Shown here piece after piece: positions 1 through 7,302 of a stretch of DNA of 64,000 nucleotides. Origin of the DNA: CAWDLX01 sp963753485 (GTDB taxonomy: Bacteria > Actinomycetota > Actinomycetes > Mycobacteriales > Micromonosporaceae); assembly GCA_963753485.1 (NCBI GenBank), contig CAVWCL010000020.1, positions 372,001 to 436,000 of the forward strand, given 5' to 3'. The translations under genes and the position numbers were made by a program. The notes under the pieces were generated by a model. That model did not search any database. It saw nothing but the letters and a program-made list of their open reading frames with translations, and was not told the origin of the DNA. Each line of letters opens with the position of its first letter. The first letter of the stretch is position 1.

Positions 1-417
1 GGTCGTCACGTACGCGAAGCGCGGCTGCGCCAGCCCGGCTGCGGTCAACGCCTGGCGGGTACGATGCTTGTTGCGGCAGGAGTCGGCTCCGTTCACGGTC
101 AGACCGGGCAGGCCGAGCGCCTCCGCCACCTGTGCCGTGCTGATCACCATCGCCTCGTCGTAGGAGAACACCCCCGCCACCGGCCGCTCCGCGGCGATCT
201 GCTGCGCCACCTTCACCAACATGTCGGTGTCCGGGATGATCCGGCGCTGGTCGACCAGCTCGACCACCGTGGTACCCAGCACGTACCGCGACTGCCAGGT
301 CGACGGGCCCGCGTCGAGCAGCCAGAGCGGCCGGCGCCGGCACGCCGAGGCGAGCAGGTACTCGCGGTAGGGTCGACCGCCGCTGCCGATGACCAGCACG
401 ACACCCTCGTGGTCCAT
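1..417 (-). CDS. ATP-grasp family carboxylate-amine ligase, N-terminal part (cut by window edge)
   Basis: The reading frame starts with ATG at 417 (M-D-H-E-G) behind an AGGAGG site and is still open at position 1, giving 139 residues. It opens with a beta-strand and glycine turn (VLVIGSGGRPYR), followed by a segment typical of the pre-ATP-grasp region of amino acid ligases (SYDEAMVISTAQVAEALGLP, then a CRNKHRTRQAL stretch where the ATP-grasp N-lobe begins). Such enzymes use ATP to make an acyl phosphate and then an amide or peptide bond in the cytoplasm. The gene is the most downstream member seen of the minus-strand operon, 41 nt after the antiporter, so I infer a role in joining amino acid units of the product. 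The ATP-binding core lies outside the window, so the substrate cannot be judged. Confidence 0.75.
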   Translation of the reverse strand, partial: MDHEGVVLVIGSGGRPYREYLLASACRRRPLWLLDAGPSTWQSRYVLGTTVVELVDQRRIIPDTDMLVKVAQQIAAERPVAGVFSYDEAMVISTAQVAEALGLPGLTVNGADSCRNKHRTRQALTAAGLAQPRFAYVTT

Positions 418-458
418 ATCGCGGCCTCCTGTCGATGCGATGTCGGCCGGCGGGGCCG

Positions 459-1808
459 TCAACCCGCACCCGCCGTGACGGCGTAGCTGGCCTCCCGGAC
501 CTTCTCGTTCTCCGTGGTCTCGATGCGACCGAGCGCGACCCGCAACAGCGGTGGCGCCATGACCGACGTGGCCAGCGCGACCAGGACCACGATCGTGTAG
601 CCGGCGGTGTTGAGGACACCCAGGCGCAGGCCGACCGAGGCCACGACGATCTGCACCACGCCGCGGGTGTTGAGGCCGGCGCCGAGGGCGAGCGCGCGCC
701 ATCGATCCATCCGGATCAGGAGCGCCCCGGTGTACGCGCCGGCGAACTTGCCCACCACGGCCACCGCGACGACGGCGACGGCGGTCACCGCCACGACCGG
801 CCGGGCCAGCAGCGTCAGGTCCATCCGCAGACCCGCGGTCGCGAAGAAGATCGGGGCCAGCACACTCAGCACGACGGTGCGCAGGGTGGCGAACTGGGCC
901 GGGCCGACGCTGGCGGTGGATCCGACCACGACGCCGCAGAGGAACGCGCCGAGCAGCGCCTCCATCCGCAGCGCCTGGGTCGCCGCGGCGGCGAGCAGCA
1001 CGAGCACCGCGATGACGGCCACCGGCGAGCCGCCACCCGCCGGGTCACGCGTCGACCGCATCGACAGCTGTAACAGGCCCCGCACGACCGGGCGGAGGAC
1101 GAAGAGGGTGACCAGGAGGATCGCTGCCAGCGTGGCCACGCTTGTCACCACGGCGCCAGCCTGGATGCCCCTGCTCGCCATGGCCGCGACGACCGAGAGC
1201 ATGAGCCAGCCCACCGCGTCGTCAACGCTGGCCGCGATGATGGTGAGCTGGCCGATGTCGCGGTGCAGGAAGCCGAGGTCGGTGAGGATCTTCGCGATGA
1301 CAGGCAGCGCGCTCACGCACAAGGCCACGCCCAGGAACGCGGCCGAGACCGTGCGGTTGGTCGTGGCGGGGGCGATGACGGCCGGCAACGCGAAGCCGCA
1401 CGCCACCCCGAGACCGAGCGGTACCACCAGACTGGTGAGGCTGACCACGCCGGCCTGTGTCCCCTGCCGGCGCAGGAGGCCCACGTCGAGGTACATGCCG
1501 GTGAGACCAACCAGCAGCAGCATGCCGAGCTGACCGACCGCGTCCAGCATGTCGAACTGGCCGGCGACCGGTGGGAAGAGCCAGCGGGCCACGGAGGGCG
1601 CGGCATGGCCCAGCACCGACGGTCCCAGCAGCAGGCCGGTAACGAGCTCGCCCACCACGGCCGGCAGACCGACGCGCGCGGCGAGCCGGCCGAGTACCAC
1701 GGCGAGGGCCAGGAGGACGCCGATCTGCACGAGGAACACGAGCAACGTGTTGGCGGCGACCGGCGGCACCGGGACCGGCGCCAGGGCCAGGACGGCCAGG
1801 TCGGTCAC
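459..1808 (-). CDS. Kef/CPA2-type cation/proton antiporter
   Basis: This is an integral membrane protein of about 449 residues with roughly 12 hydrophobic segments, matching the transmembrane domain of the CPA2 monovalent cation:proton antiporter family. Conserved-looking stretches include the early GLPAVVGELVTGLLLGPSVL region and later segments ending in NTRGVVQIVV. It lacks the C-terminal TrkA-N domain of full Kef channels. I chose GTG at 1808 because it follows a GGAGGAGG site and overlaps the upstream stop by 4 nt (GTGA); a longer upstream frame would run through the neighbouring gene. Its position inside the biosynthetic operon suggests a role in export, ion balance or self-protection; the substrate is unknown. 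Confidence 0.85.
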   Translation of the reverse strand: MTDLAVLALAPVPVPPVAANTLLVFLVQIGVLLALAVVLGRLAARVGLPAVVGELVTGLLLGPSVLGHAAPSVARWLFPPVAGQFDMLDAVGQLGMLLLVGLTGMYLDVGLLRRQGTQAGVVSLTSLVVPLGLGVACGFALPAVIAPATTNRTVSAAFLGVALCVSALPVIAKILTDLGFLHRDIGQLTIIAASVDDAVGWLMLSVVAAMASRGIQAGAVVTSVATLAAILLVTLFVLRPVVRGLLQLSMRSTRDPAGGGSPVAVIAVLVLLAAAATQALRMEALLGAFLCGVVVGSTASVGPAQFATLRTVVLSVLAPIFFATAGLRMDLTLLARPVVAVTAVAVVAVAVVGKFAGAYTGALLIRMDRWRALALGAGLNTRGVVQIVVASVGLRLGVLNTAGYTIVVLVALATSVMAPPLLRVALGRIETTENEKVREASYAVTAGAG

Positions 1809-2131
1809 GGCACCTCCTCCAGGACGGCCACGCCGGTGGCCGGGTACGGGGCGAACCGTTGCCACGTCTCGTGCAGCCGCACCCGACCGTCGTCGAGGCG
1901 CTCGGGCGTACTGCGGCAGCGTCCGGCCACGACGCGGCCATCGACGAGCACCATCGAGTACGCGAACTCCAGCACCCCGTCGTCGGCGCAGCGCCCGGAC
2001 AGCGACCCACGGCGGACGCCGTCGCCGGCGAAGTCCGCCCAGAGCAGGTCACCGTCCTGGTGGTAGGTGGTCACGGAGCCCTCCGGGCCGTGGTGGGTGG
2101 CCCGGAACCGTCGCCCCTCATAGTTGATCAT
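1805..2131 (-). CDS. Small protein, family often labelled 'N-acetylglutamate synthase' (function unknown)
   Basis: This 108-residue protein starts with ATG behind GGAG and begins MINYEGRRFRATHH. It has alternating short strands with repeated G-x-L/G-x-V turns and ends in VAVLEEVP, looking like a small all-beta barrel. I recognise the overall pattern (MINY-G-R-F start, CRSTPE and RLHETWQ segments) from a widespread family that databases often label N-acetylglutamate synthase although it has no acetyltransferase fold. No catalytic motif is evident. It sits between the 2OG oxygenase and the antiporter, overlapping the latter by 4 nt, so it is translated with the cluster. It might be a binding or accessory protein. 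Confidence 0.7.
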   Translation of the reverse strand: MINYEGRRFRATHHGPEGSVTTYHQDGDLLWADFAGDGVRRGSLSGRCADDGVLEFAYSMVLVDGRVVAGRCRSTPERLDDGRVRLHETWQRFAPYPATGVAVLEEVP

Positions 2132-2146
2132 GGGATCTCCGGCGAG

Positions 2147-3160
2147 CTAATGGACCCGGCGATCGCCGGGCCGGCCGCGGTACCGGATGCTCCACAGACT
2201 GCGGCGCAGGTAGGTGCGCTGCAGCCAGCGGTCGTACCCGTCGTGCTGAGCCGCGAAGACCGACCGCGCGTGCAGGCCCTTGCGGTTGTTGATGAGCAGG
2301 GCCGTGCCGGGCTCGAGCAGCACCTGGTGGGCGACGACCGTGCAGGCCTGCTGGAGATCCTTGAGCGCCTGTTCGGCCTCCGGAGTGAGCCCGCACACCC
2401 CGTTGGCGGAGACGACGACCTCCGGGGCATGGTCGGGTCCCGAGATCACGGCGAGCTCCTCGGAGAGCACGTCGGCGCCGCCGGCGACATCGCGCACGTA
2501 ACTGCCGGGCGCGTTGAGTCGGAACAGCGGTGTGCGCAGGGTCAGCAGAGTCTTCGCCGCCAACTGTCGCGACACGTCGCGGGCGTCGGCGTAGTAGGTG
2601 CGCGCCAGCTTGTCGCGGTCCTGGCGCAGGCAGTACAGCACCAGGAAATCCGGGTTGGCGACGTCGTAGCGGCCGGCGTCGTCGTGGACGATGTCGTTGT
2701 GGAAGTTCAGGAACACCTCCGAGCTCTGGTTGGTCTGCGTCCTGGCACCGGTCGCCACCGGTACCACGTCGTGCACCAGCCGGCCCGTCTTCTCCGTGGT
2801 GAAGCCGACCGGTTCACCGAGCAGCTGGCTCAGGCCCATCAGCACCGCCTCGGCCACGAACGTGCGCTTGTCCTGACTCGGTCCGCCATCGGTGGGCGTT
2901 GGTGGCAGCTGCGGGTCGGTAGGCAGGTTGCGCACCAGTGCAACACCGGGGGTGTCGACGTGGCGGCCGAAGTCGAGGATCTCCTGCAGCGCTTCGATCG
3001 GCAGTTGGCAGAAGACCACCCGGAGCCTCGCCAGTGACCTGTCGATGTCGGTGACCGGGTTGGGGAACTCGAGCAACGCGGCGCCGATCGCGTCGCGCGT
3101 CTCGTCGGCGAGAACGATCTCGGCGAACGTCCTCACGGCGCTAGCCTGGTCGGTGGCCAT
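2147..3160 (-). CDS. Fe(II)/2-oxoglutarate-dependent amino acid oxygenase (TauD/clavaminate synthase-like)
   Basis: The 337-residue protein has the double-stranded beta-helix metal site of the clavaminate synthase/asparagine oxygenase group: H154-N-D156 (in LNFHNDI) and a distal H297 (in KGLHARS), with arginines near 311-315 positioned to bind 2-oxoglutarate. This subfamily, which includes AsnO and the arginine oxygenase VioC, hydroxylates C-beta of free amino acids with O2 and 2-oxoglutarate. The ATG at 3160 follows GAGGAG, 13 nt after the upstream stop. Because the operon also encodes a glutamate mutase and an asparagine-synthetase-like enzyme, I infer that its substrate may be an asparagine- or methylaspartate-type amino acid, but arginine or lysine derivatives are also possible. 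Confidence 0.85.
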   Translation of the reverse strand: MATDQASAVRTFAEIVLADETRDAIGAALLEFPNPVTDIDRSLARLRVVFCQLPIEALQEILDFGRHVDTPGVALVRNLPTDPQLPPTPTDGGPSQDKRTFVAEAVLMGLSQLLGEPVGFTTEKTGRLVHDVVPVATGARTQTNQSSEVFLNFHNDIVHDDAGRYDVANPDFLVLYCLRQDRDKLARTYYADARDVSRQLAAKTLLTLRTPLFRLNAPGSYVRDVAGGADVLSEELAVISGPDHAPEVVVSANGVCGLTPEAEQALKDLQQACTVVAHQVLLEPGTALLINNRKGLHARSVFAAQHDGYDRWLQRTYLRRSLWSIRYRGRPGDRRVH

Positions 3161-3173
3161 GGCGTGACTCCTC

Positions 3174-4469
3174 TCATCGGGGTCCGACTACCAGCACCGG
3201 GTCGGCCGGCACCGCGCGGGCACCTTCCCGCCAGGCGCCGTGGAACCAGACGTCATCCGGGGTGAGGTCGGCCACCTGGTAGCGGCCGAGGGCGCTCACC
3301 AGTAGGCGCAGCTCCAGTTCCAGGCAGCGCACGAGGCGTACCAGCCCCTCGGCCGGGTCCTCGTCCACGGCGAGCAGGACGGCCCGTCCGAGCCCGACCG
3401 CCGAGGCACCCAGGGCGAGGCACTTGAGCGTGCGCGCACCCTCCCACACCCGGCCCGAGACCAGCAGGCTGCTCCCGTGCGCGTCGAGCAGCCGCAGGCA
3501 CTGCGCCAACGGCAACCCCACCTGGTCGAGGAAGACGGTCGGGGCCCAGCCGGTACCGCCCTCGGCGCCGTCCACCGTGACCGCGTCGGCCCCCGCCGAC
3601 CAACCAACGTGAGCGGCGTACGCCACGTCACGCCCCGGGTGCAGCTTGACCCAGACCTTGGCCCGCGGGTAGTTGTTGCGCATCAATCGGACCTGGTGGC
3701 GCAGGATCTCCTCGGTGAATGTGCCCGGGCTGCTGGAGCGCAGCACGACCGCGGCGTCCCGGCCGAACGCGTCGTCCAGCAGGTACCGGTTGGACACCGC
3801 CTCGGCCGCCGGGCGGGACAGGACGGTCATGCCACCCAGCCCGGGCTTCGCCCCTTGGCCGATCTTGAGTTCGAAGGCGAGCCGCCCGCTGTCCAGCAGC
3901 GAGGTGGCGAACGGGTCGCTGTAGACGAGGTTCCACACCTCGGCGTCGGCGTCCTCGGTGCTCTGCTGCACCACCACCCCACCGAGCCCGTCGCCCGCCG
4001 CTTCGGCGTACGCCCTGATGCGGCCGAGCAGCCCCGCGGCGGGGGCGTCGTCCAGGCGCCCGTACCCGCGCATCGGTACCACGTTCTCCCCGATGACCAT
4101 CGGAATGCCCAGCCGCCCGGCCTGCGCACTCGCGGCGATGCCGAGGTCCCCGCCGGCGACCTCGGTCGAGCCGAAGGCGCAGACGAACAGCGGCAGCGGG
4201 GACGCGAACCCGCCGACGCTGGCGGCGAGGTCCACGTCGCCGTACATCGGCTCGCGGCCGAGGTCGAACATCTTCTCCAACCGGCCGGGTACGAAGATCG
4301 GCGGCACGATGCGGGCGGCGTCGAGGTCGTCCGCCCCGGGGGCGGCGGGTAGGCCACCGAAGAGCATGTGTCCGTAACCCTCGACATCCGGAAAGACCGC
4401 CCGGGGGCCGACCCGGGCGCGGGTGCGGATGGCCCCCTCCGGCAGATGCGGGGCGTGGATCGCGGTCAC
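3174..4469 (-). CDS. FMN-dependent glutamate-synthase-like protein (GltB central/FMN domain only)
   Basis: This protein of about 431 residues matches the FMN-binding (beta/alpha)8 barrel of glutamate synthase large subunits. Visible family signatures are the SPLPLFVCAFGS entry, QQSTEDADAE, the ELKIGQGAKPGLGG segment, the VKLHPGRD strand, the DGAEGGTGWAP phosphate-binding loop and LALGASAVGLGRA near the C-terminus. It lacks the N-terminal glutaminase domain and the 3Fe-4S cysteine cluster region of true GltB. GTG at 4469 overlaps the upstream stop (GTGA), fixing the start. Stand-alone versions bind FMN and act on 2-oxo or imino acids; here I infer reductive amination or oxidation of a precursor made by the neighbouring genes. 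The reaction is unknown. Confidence 0.75.
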   Translation of the reverse strand: MTAIHAPHLPEGAIRTRARVGPRAVFPDVEGYGHMLFGGLPAAPGADDLDAARIVPPIFVPGRLEKMFDLGREPMYGDVDLAASVGGFASPLPLFVCAFGSTEVAGGDLGIAASAQAGRLGIPMVIGENVVPMRGYGRLDDAPAAGLLGRIRAYAEAAGDGLGGVVVQQSTEDADAEVWNLVYSDPFATSLLDSGRLAFELKIGQGAKPGLGGMTVLSRPAAEAVSNRYLLDDAFGRDAAVVLRSSSPGTFTEEILRHQVRLMRNNYPRAKVWVKLHPGRDVAYAAHVGWSAGADAVTVDGAEGGTGWAPTVFLDQVGLPLAQCLRLLDAHGSSLLVSGRVWEGARTLKCLALGASAVGLGRAVLLAVDEDPAEGLVRLVRCLELELRLLVSALGRYQVADLTPDDVWFHGAWREGARAVPADPVLVVGPR

Positions 4470-5479
4470 GGCGACGGGATCCCGGGCAGCTTGGGGTAGG
4501 CACTGACCTGCCATACGGCGTCCAGCCCGGTCAGGTAGCGGGCCACCCGCTCCAGGCCAAGACCGAAGCCGGCGCTGGACGGCAGGCCGTCCCGGGCGAT
4601 CTCCAGGTACCACGCGTACTTGGCCGGGTTCTCCCCGCTCTCGCGCATCCGCTCGATCAGCCGCCGGTACTCGAACTCCCGCTCTCCTCCGCTCGCCAGC
4701 TCGCCGAAGCCGTCCGGCGCGATCAGATCGAAGTTGCGCAGGATGCCCGGCTCGGTGCGGGACTCGCCGTCGGTGAACCCCCGGGAGCCCTTCGGATAGT
4801 CGACGATGAAGAACGGCCGGTCGGTCTGCTCGGAGATGAGCTTCTCACCCGCCCAGTCGATCTCGGCGTCGGCGTTCTGCCGGTGCGACAGGCCGCGCAG
4901 CCGGGCGACCGCGTCGGCGTGGCTCATCCGCTCGAAGTCATGGCTCAGCAGCGCATCGAACTCGTCGGGGTCGCGGCCCAGCGCCTCCAGGTCGGCCGCG
5001 CGCTCGCGAAGTGTGTAGGCCACGAGGTGGCGCACGAGGCGCTGCAACAGATCCAGAACATCCTCGCGGCGCGCGTCGCGCACCTCAACATCGATCTGGG
5101 TGAACTCGACCAGGTGCCGTCCGGTGGTCGCCGTCTCCAGCGGCTCGAGCCGTACGTTGGGCGCGATGTAGAAGATCTTGTCGAAGGCCAGTAACGACGC
5201 CTGCTTGTAGAGGATCACGCTGGTCATGAGCTTGTAGTGATGGCCGTAGAAGTCCACGTCGATCTGCTTGGCGCCGCGGACACCGGGATCGGTGACCGGC
5301 CCGATGACCAATGGCTGCATCTCCATGAAACCGTTGGCGTACAAGAACTCGCGGCTGGCCATCGCGATCGCGTTCTGCACGCGTAACGCCGCTTGGGTGA
5401 TCGGCGAGGTCAGGTGCCAGCGTGGGCTTGGTGGCAGCTGGCCGGGCGTGATCCGGGTCCGCAGCGGCGTCTGCGACAT
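4466..5479 (-). CDS. Class II asparaginyl/aspartyl-tRNA-synthetase-like amide synthetase
   Basis: The 337-residue protein is a class II synthetase catalytic core without the N-terminal OB-fold anticodon-binding domain. Class II motifs visible are the FLYANGFMEM motif 1 region, the RLEPLETATTGRHLVEFTQ motif 2 region and the motif 3 stretch GFGLGLERVARYLTG with its ATP-binding arginine. It resembles the archaeal asparagine synthetase paralogue of AsnRS, which activates aspartate as an adenylate and captures ammonia. ATG at 5479 follows GGGAG, 22 nt after the GlmE-like stop. Directly downstream of a glutamate mutase, I infer amidation of 3-methylaspartate or aspartate, but transfer to another amine is possible. 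It is not expected to charge tRNA because the anticodon-binding domain is absent. Confidence 0.8.
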   Translation of the reverse strand: MSQTPLRTRITPGQLPPSPRWHLTSPITQAALRVQNAIAMASREFLYANGFMEMQPLVIGPVTDPGVRGAKQIDVDFYGHHYKLMTSVILYKQASLLAFDKIFYIAPNVRLEPLETATTGRHLVEFTQIDVEVRDARREDVLDLLQRLVRHLVAYTLRERAADLEALGRDPDEFDALLSHDFERMSHADAVARLRGLSHRQNADAEIDWAGEKLISEQTDRPFFIVDYPKGSRGFTDGESRTEPGILRNFDLIAPDGFGELASGGEREFEYRRLIERMRESGENPAKYAWYLEIARDGLPSSAGFGLGLERVARYLTGLDAVWQVSAYPKLPGIPSP

Positions 5480-5501
5480 ACGAGGCTCCCAACCTTGCGT
5501 C

Positions 5502-6830
5502 TCAACGGTCTGTGCTACCTACCGCGCCCAGCACCAGGTCCGCCCGGCCGTGGTCGACCGCGCCGGGATCGGTCGCGAGGTCGTCGAACTTGCGCTGGAC
5601 GAACCGCAGGGCGTTGAGCAGGTCGACCGAGTTCATCCGGGGGGTGTCCGGCAGGTCGACGAGGTCACCGATGGGCATCGAGCCGATCCGCTGCCAGCGC
5701 AGTTGGCCGTCCCGGTCCAGGTATCCGCGGGCCCGCCCGCCGTTGTCCGGGTGCAGGCAGTACGGCACGTCGAGGTGACCGCGTTCGAACGCCGTAACCA
5801 GGGCCCGACCGAGATCGTCGTCAAGGGCCAGCACATTGTCGATGAGCGCCTGAGCCTGGGCCGCGACCCCGGTCTCCGGCACCTGCCCGCCGCGGGTAGC
5901 CCCGCGCGCGACCATCGCGGCGTGCTCCAGGGCGGCCACGTTCTCGGCGATCGTCGGCAGCCGGTACGCCTCGGCCGTCGTCTTGACGATCAGCCGACTC
6001 GCACCGGAACGCACGGCCAGCCGGGCCGACTCGGTCAGCAGGCGCTGCGCGCCGCCGGGAGTTCGGGGATACAGGCCCATATATGTGTAGATCACCACGT
6101 GGGTCCGCGCATGCGGGACGTAGCGGTCGACCAGTGCGCGCAGCGCGGCCACCGCCTCCTCGTCCTGGCCCGGGTGGGTTTGCTGCGCGTAGCTGAACGA
6201 GATGCAGCGCAGGCCGTGCTGCCAGAAGAACATGCCCTCCAGCACGCTGAGCGCCACGAGCAACGCGGGCGGGCAGAGCTGGCCCATCATGCAGCCGCCG
6301 AAAGTCTCCAGGTGCGGCTCACCGCCGCCACCGCGGGCGGAGGCGAGGATCTCGCAGCACTCCCGCCAGCGGTCCACCGCCCTGGCCAACGGCATCCGGC
6401 TGTACGGCAGGCAGTACGAGACCGGTCCGCCCTCGGTGGCGTCGAGCCCATGGGCCACCAGCGTGCGCACGATCCGTCGGGCGTCCGCCGAACCATGGCG
6501 CAGCTGCACCGGGAACTGCGAGGTGAGCACGTCGTCGAGCAGGGCCGCGGTGGTAACCGGGTCGTGGTCGACGATCGGGTATCCGTTGAGCTCGACGCCG
6601 GCGGCCAGCGCGTGCCGGACCGCCTCGTGGTCGTTCATCCTCGTGTAGCTGTCCAGGGTGATGGTGCCCACGGTGGCGGCCCGGGCCGACCGGGTCGCGA
6701 GCAGCCCCGCCCGCATCGTCGCCGGGTCGGTGAAACCCATGCGTGGCTGCACCACCAGTTCGCCGCGAGCGCGGTGGGCGGCGACCACGTCGCCGAAGGG
6801 GCGAGCCCGCGCTGCGGTGATCATCGTCAT
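5502..6830 (-). CDS. Glutamate mutase (methylaspartate mutase) epsilon subunit
   Basis: This 442-residue protein matches the large catalytic subunit of coenzyme B12-dependent glutamate mutase, which interconverts L-glutamate and (2S,3S)-3-methylaspartate by radical carbon-skeleton rearrangement. Family features visible are the VVQPRMGFT start, LNGYPIVDH, the QLRHGSADARR barrel strand, EGGPVSYCLPYSR and LETFGGCMMGQLCPP. ATG at 6830 overlaps the GlmS-like stop by 4 nt (ATGA). It is slightly shorter than the clostridial subunit. A complete glutamate mutase inside a gene cluster is known from pathways such as friulimicin and vicenistatin, where it supplies methylaspartate; I infer the same role here. 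Confidence 0.9.
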   Translation of the reverse strand: MTMITAARARPFGDVVAAHRARGELVVQPRMGFTDPATMRAGLLATRSARAATVGTITLDSYTRMNDHEAVRHALAAGVELNGYPIVDHDPVTTAALLDDVLTSQFPVQLRHGSADARRIVRTLVAHGLDATEGGPVSYCLPYSRMPLARAVDRWRECCEILASARGGGGEPHLETFGGCMMGQLCPPALLVALSVLEGMFFWQHGLRCISFSYAQQTHPGQDEEAVAALRALVDRYVPHARTHVVIYTYMGLYPRTPGGAQRLLTESARLAVRSGASRLIVKTTAEAYRLPTIAENVAALEHAAMVARGATRGGQVPETGVAAQAQALIDNVLALDDDLGRALVTAFERGHLDVPYCLHPDNGGRARGYLDRDGQLRWQRIGSMPIGDLVDLPDTPRMNSVDLLNALRFVQRKFDDLATDPGAVDHGRADLVLGAVGSTDR

Positions 6831-7297
6831 GGGGCACCGATCTCTGCCACCGGCGCGGCCGCCAGGGAGTTGACCAGTGACCGGAACGCGGTGATCGCCG
6901 CGGCTCCCTGGAACACGGCGTCGAAGCCGACCTCGAGCAATAAGGCGGCGGTGCGCCCGTCCCCGCCGCCGGCCACGTCGAGGTTCCCACCGATCACGAC
7001 GGGGGTATGGGTCAGGTTGGGGTTGTTCCGGATCATGCGGATGAGGCGCATCCCGTCGTGCAGCGCGTGACCGTTCAGGCTGCTGATCACCACGAGATCC
7101 GGGTGCCTGGTCGCACATTCGCGCACGATCGTCTCATCCGGTATGCACGGCCCCAGGTTGACCACGTGGCAGCCGATCTCCTCCAGCAGGAGCTCGAGAT
7201 AGACGAGGTTCCAGCTGTGCGCGTCCGAGGAGAGGCTCGTGACGACGACCTCCAGGCGCGCGACCTCGCGGGGGTCACGGACGATGTCGATGGACAT
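6827..7297 (-). CDS. Glutamate mutase (methylaspartate mutase) sigma subunit, B12-binding
   Basis: This 156-residue protein is the cobalamin-binding partner of the adjacent epsilon subunit. It shows the B12-binding Rossmann-like pattern: D25-x-H27 (in SSDAHSWN), where His27 should ligate cobalt, then the S-x-L element in VVISSLNGH and a GG element in VIGGNLDV. The usual DxHxxG motif has Asn at the glycine position (N30), a deviation to note. It begins with ATG at 7297, just after the stop of the solute-binding-like gene, and overlaps the epsilon subunit start. Together the two form the AdoCbl-dependent mutase that makes 3-methylaspartate. Confidence 0.88.
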   Translation of the reverse strand: MSIDIVRDPREVARLEVVVTSLSSDAHSWNLVYLELLLEEIGCHVVNLGPCIPDETIVRECATRHPDLVVISSLNGHALHDGMRLIRMIRNNPNLTHTPVVIGGNLDVAGGGDGRTAALLLEVGFDAVFQGAAAITAFRSLVNSLAAAPVAEIGAP

Positions 7298-7302
7298 GCC
7301 CG

